This document shows positions 63,678-64,000 of a DNA stretch of 64,000 nt, piece by piece. A program made the translations under genes and the position numbers. The DNA comes from Trinickia symbiotica (GTDB lineage Bacteria; Pseudomonadota; Gammaproteobacteria; Burkholderiales; Burkholderiaceae), in assembly GCF_002934455.1 (NCBI RefSeq), contig NZ_PTIR01000013.1, positions 1 through 64,000 on the forward strand, in the 5' to 3' direction. Position 1 is the first letter of the stretch, and each line of letters begins with the position of its first letter. A model generated the notes under the pieces. It made no database searches, was not told where the DNA came from, and was given only the letters and a program-made list of their open reading frames with translations.

Positions 63678-64000
63678 TGTTTTCTCCTCCAAAGCTCGTG
63701 TGGAATCAGGGTTTGAGGCACGGCGGACAGCCCGGGCGGCATCGATTCACGAGGGAGACCGCGCACGGCCAGCGCACGGGTGGTAGCCGAAACCCCGATG
63801 CGGCATCGGGATCGCGGCGAGTCTCCTGTGTTTATCGTTGTTATCGGCGAGGATAAGAGTCCCTTCGCCGCGAGCCTGCTCGACTATTTCAAGGCGGGAT
63901 AGAGTCCGACCGGCGCTAAGTATTCCCGATCACTGGATTGCCCACAACCGCAGCACTACGGAAGCGCGTTACGTAGGACTACGTAGTTGCCGGGCGTGGC
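63678..64000. promoter_or_regulatory. Upstream region of the DUF3311-mctP operon
   Basis: 323 bases to the window edge. CCCGAT (63794-63799) and ATCGGG (63805-63810) form a six-base-pair hairpin around GCGGC. ACGTAG occurs twice four bases apart near 63971-63986. A 34-codon frame from 63798 to 63902 is possible but has no ribosome site. The regulator of the operon is not in the window. Confidence 0.3.

Noticed and set aside
63798-63902. 34-codon frame beginning MRHRDRGESP near the right edge
   Set aside because: Plausible hydrophobic-acidic composition but no Shine-Dalgarno sequence, and its start overlaps a hairpin; not supportable as a gene.

Overview
The window is a 64 kb stretch of high-GC, gene-dense chromosome from a betaproteobacterium of the Burkholderiaceae (Burkholderia / Paraburkholderia / Trinickia-like). 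The evidence is the clustered trpE-trpG-trpD-trpC genes next to rpe-gph, the hemA-prfA-prmC-grxD-ubiX block, the phenylacetate cluster with a stand-alone PaaN, the DUF3311-monocarboxylate permease pair, and protein sequences typical of that family. No rRNA, tRNA, CRISPR array, insertion sequence or phage gene was found. All assignments come from reading the sequence and from memory of protein families. No database search was run.

Layout. (1) 0.1-6.8 kb: phenylacetate catabolism, with paaF divergent from paaN-paaJ-paaG-paaI-paaK around a palindromic operator candidate. (2) 6.9-16.1 kb: mltA/apaG, then rpe-gph and the tryptophan genes. A previously unlisted small ORF with a Trp-Pro-Trp run, followed by a hairpin and six T, precedes trpE and looks like an attenuator. 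A CYTH protein and ung follow. (3) 16.2-20.8 kb, minus strand: ubiH-like hydroxylase, dsbC, M61 peptidase, azoreductase. (4) 21.1-32.5 kb: core genes ychF, ettA, pepP, hemA, prfA, prmC, grxD and ubiX, plus a LigB dioxygenase. (5) 32.6-45.4 kb: amino acid permease, cold-shock gene with a good promoter and long leader, YegD-type Hsp70 relative, two MFS transporters (one interrupted by a TGA), a TetR regulator, methyltransferases and a MASE2-GGDEF-EAL protein. (6) 45.6-54.9 kb, accessory: an EmrA-EmrB-outer membrane efflux operon with its divergent TetR regulator, and a LysR / CitMHS transporter / AtuA / AtuA-like small subunit cassette. (7) 54.9-64 kb, accessory: a lipoprotein with a 31-residue repeat, aldo/keto reductase, a possible gene remnant, GNAT acetyltransferase, Tat-exported epoxide-hydrolase-like protein, a GGDEF protein and a DUF3311-MctP-like uptake pair.

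How the genes work together. The paa genes activate phenylacetate (PaaK), isomerise the ring epoxide (PaaG), oxidise the opened ring aldehyde (PaaN) and carry out the beta-oxidation-like steps (PaaF, PaaJ), with PaaI as a housekeeping thioesterase. The ring epoxidase PaaABCDE is not in the window. TrpE, TrpG, TrpD and TrpC take chorismate to indole-glycerol phosphate. HemA, PrfA and PrmC join haem synthesis to release-factor function and modification. EmrA, EmrB and the outer-membrane lipoprotein form a tripartite pump. The cassette most likely to hold undescribed biology is 50.9-54.9 kb, where an AtuA-family protein split into two subunits is linked to a citrate-type transporter rather than to terpene genes.
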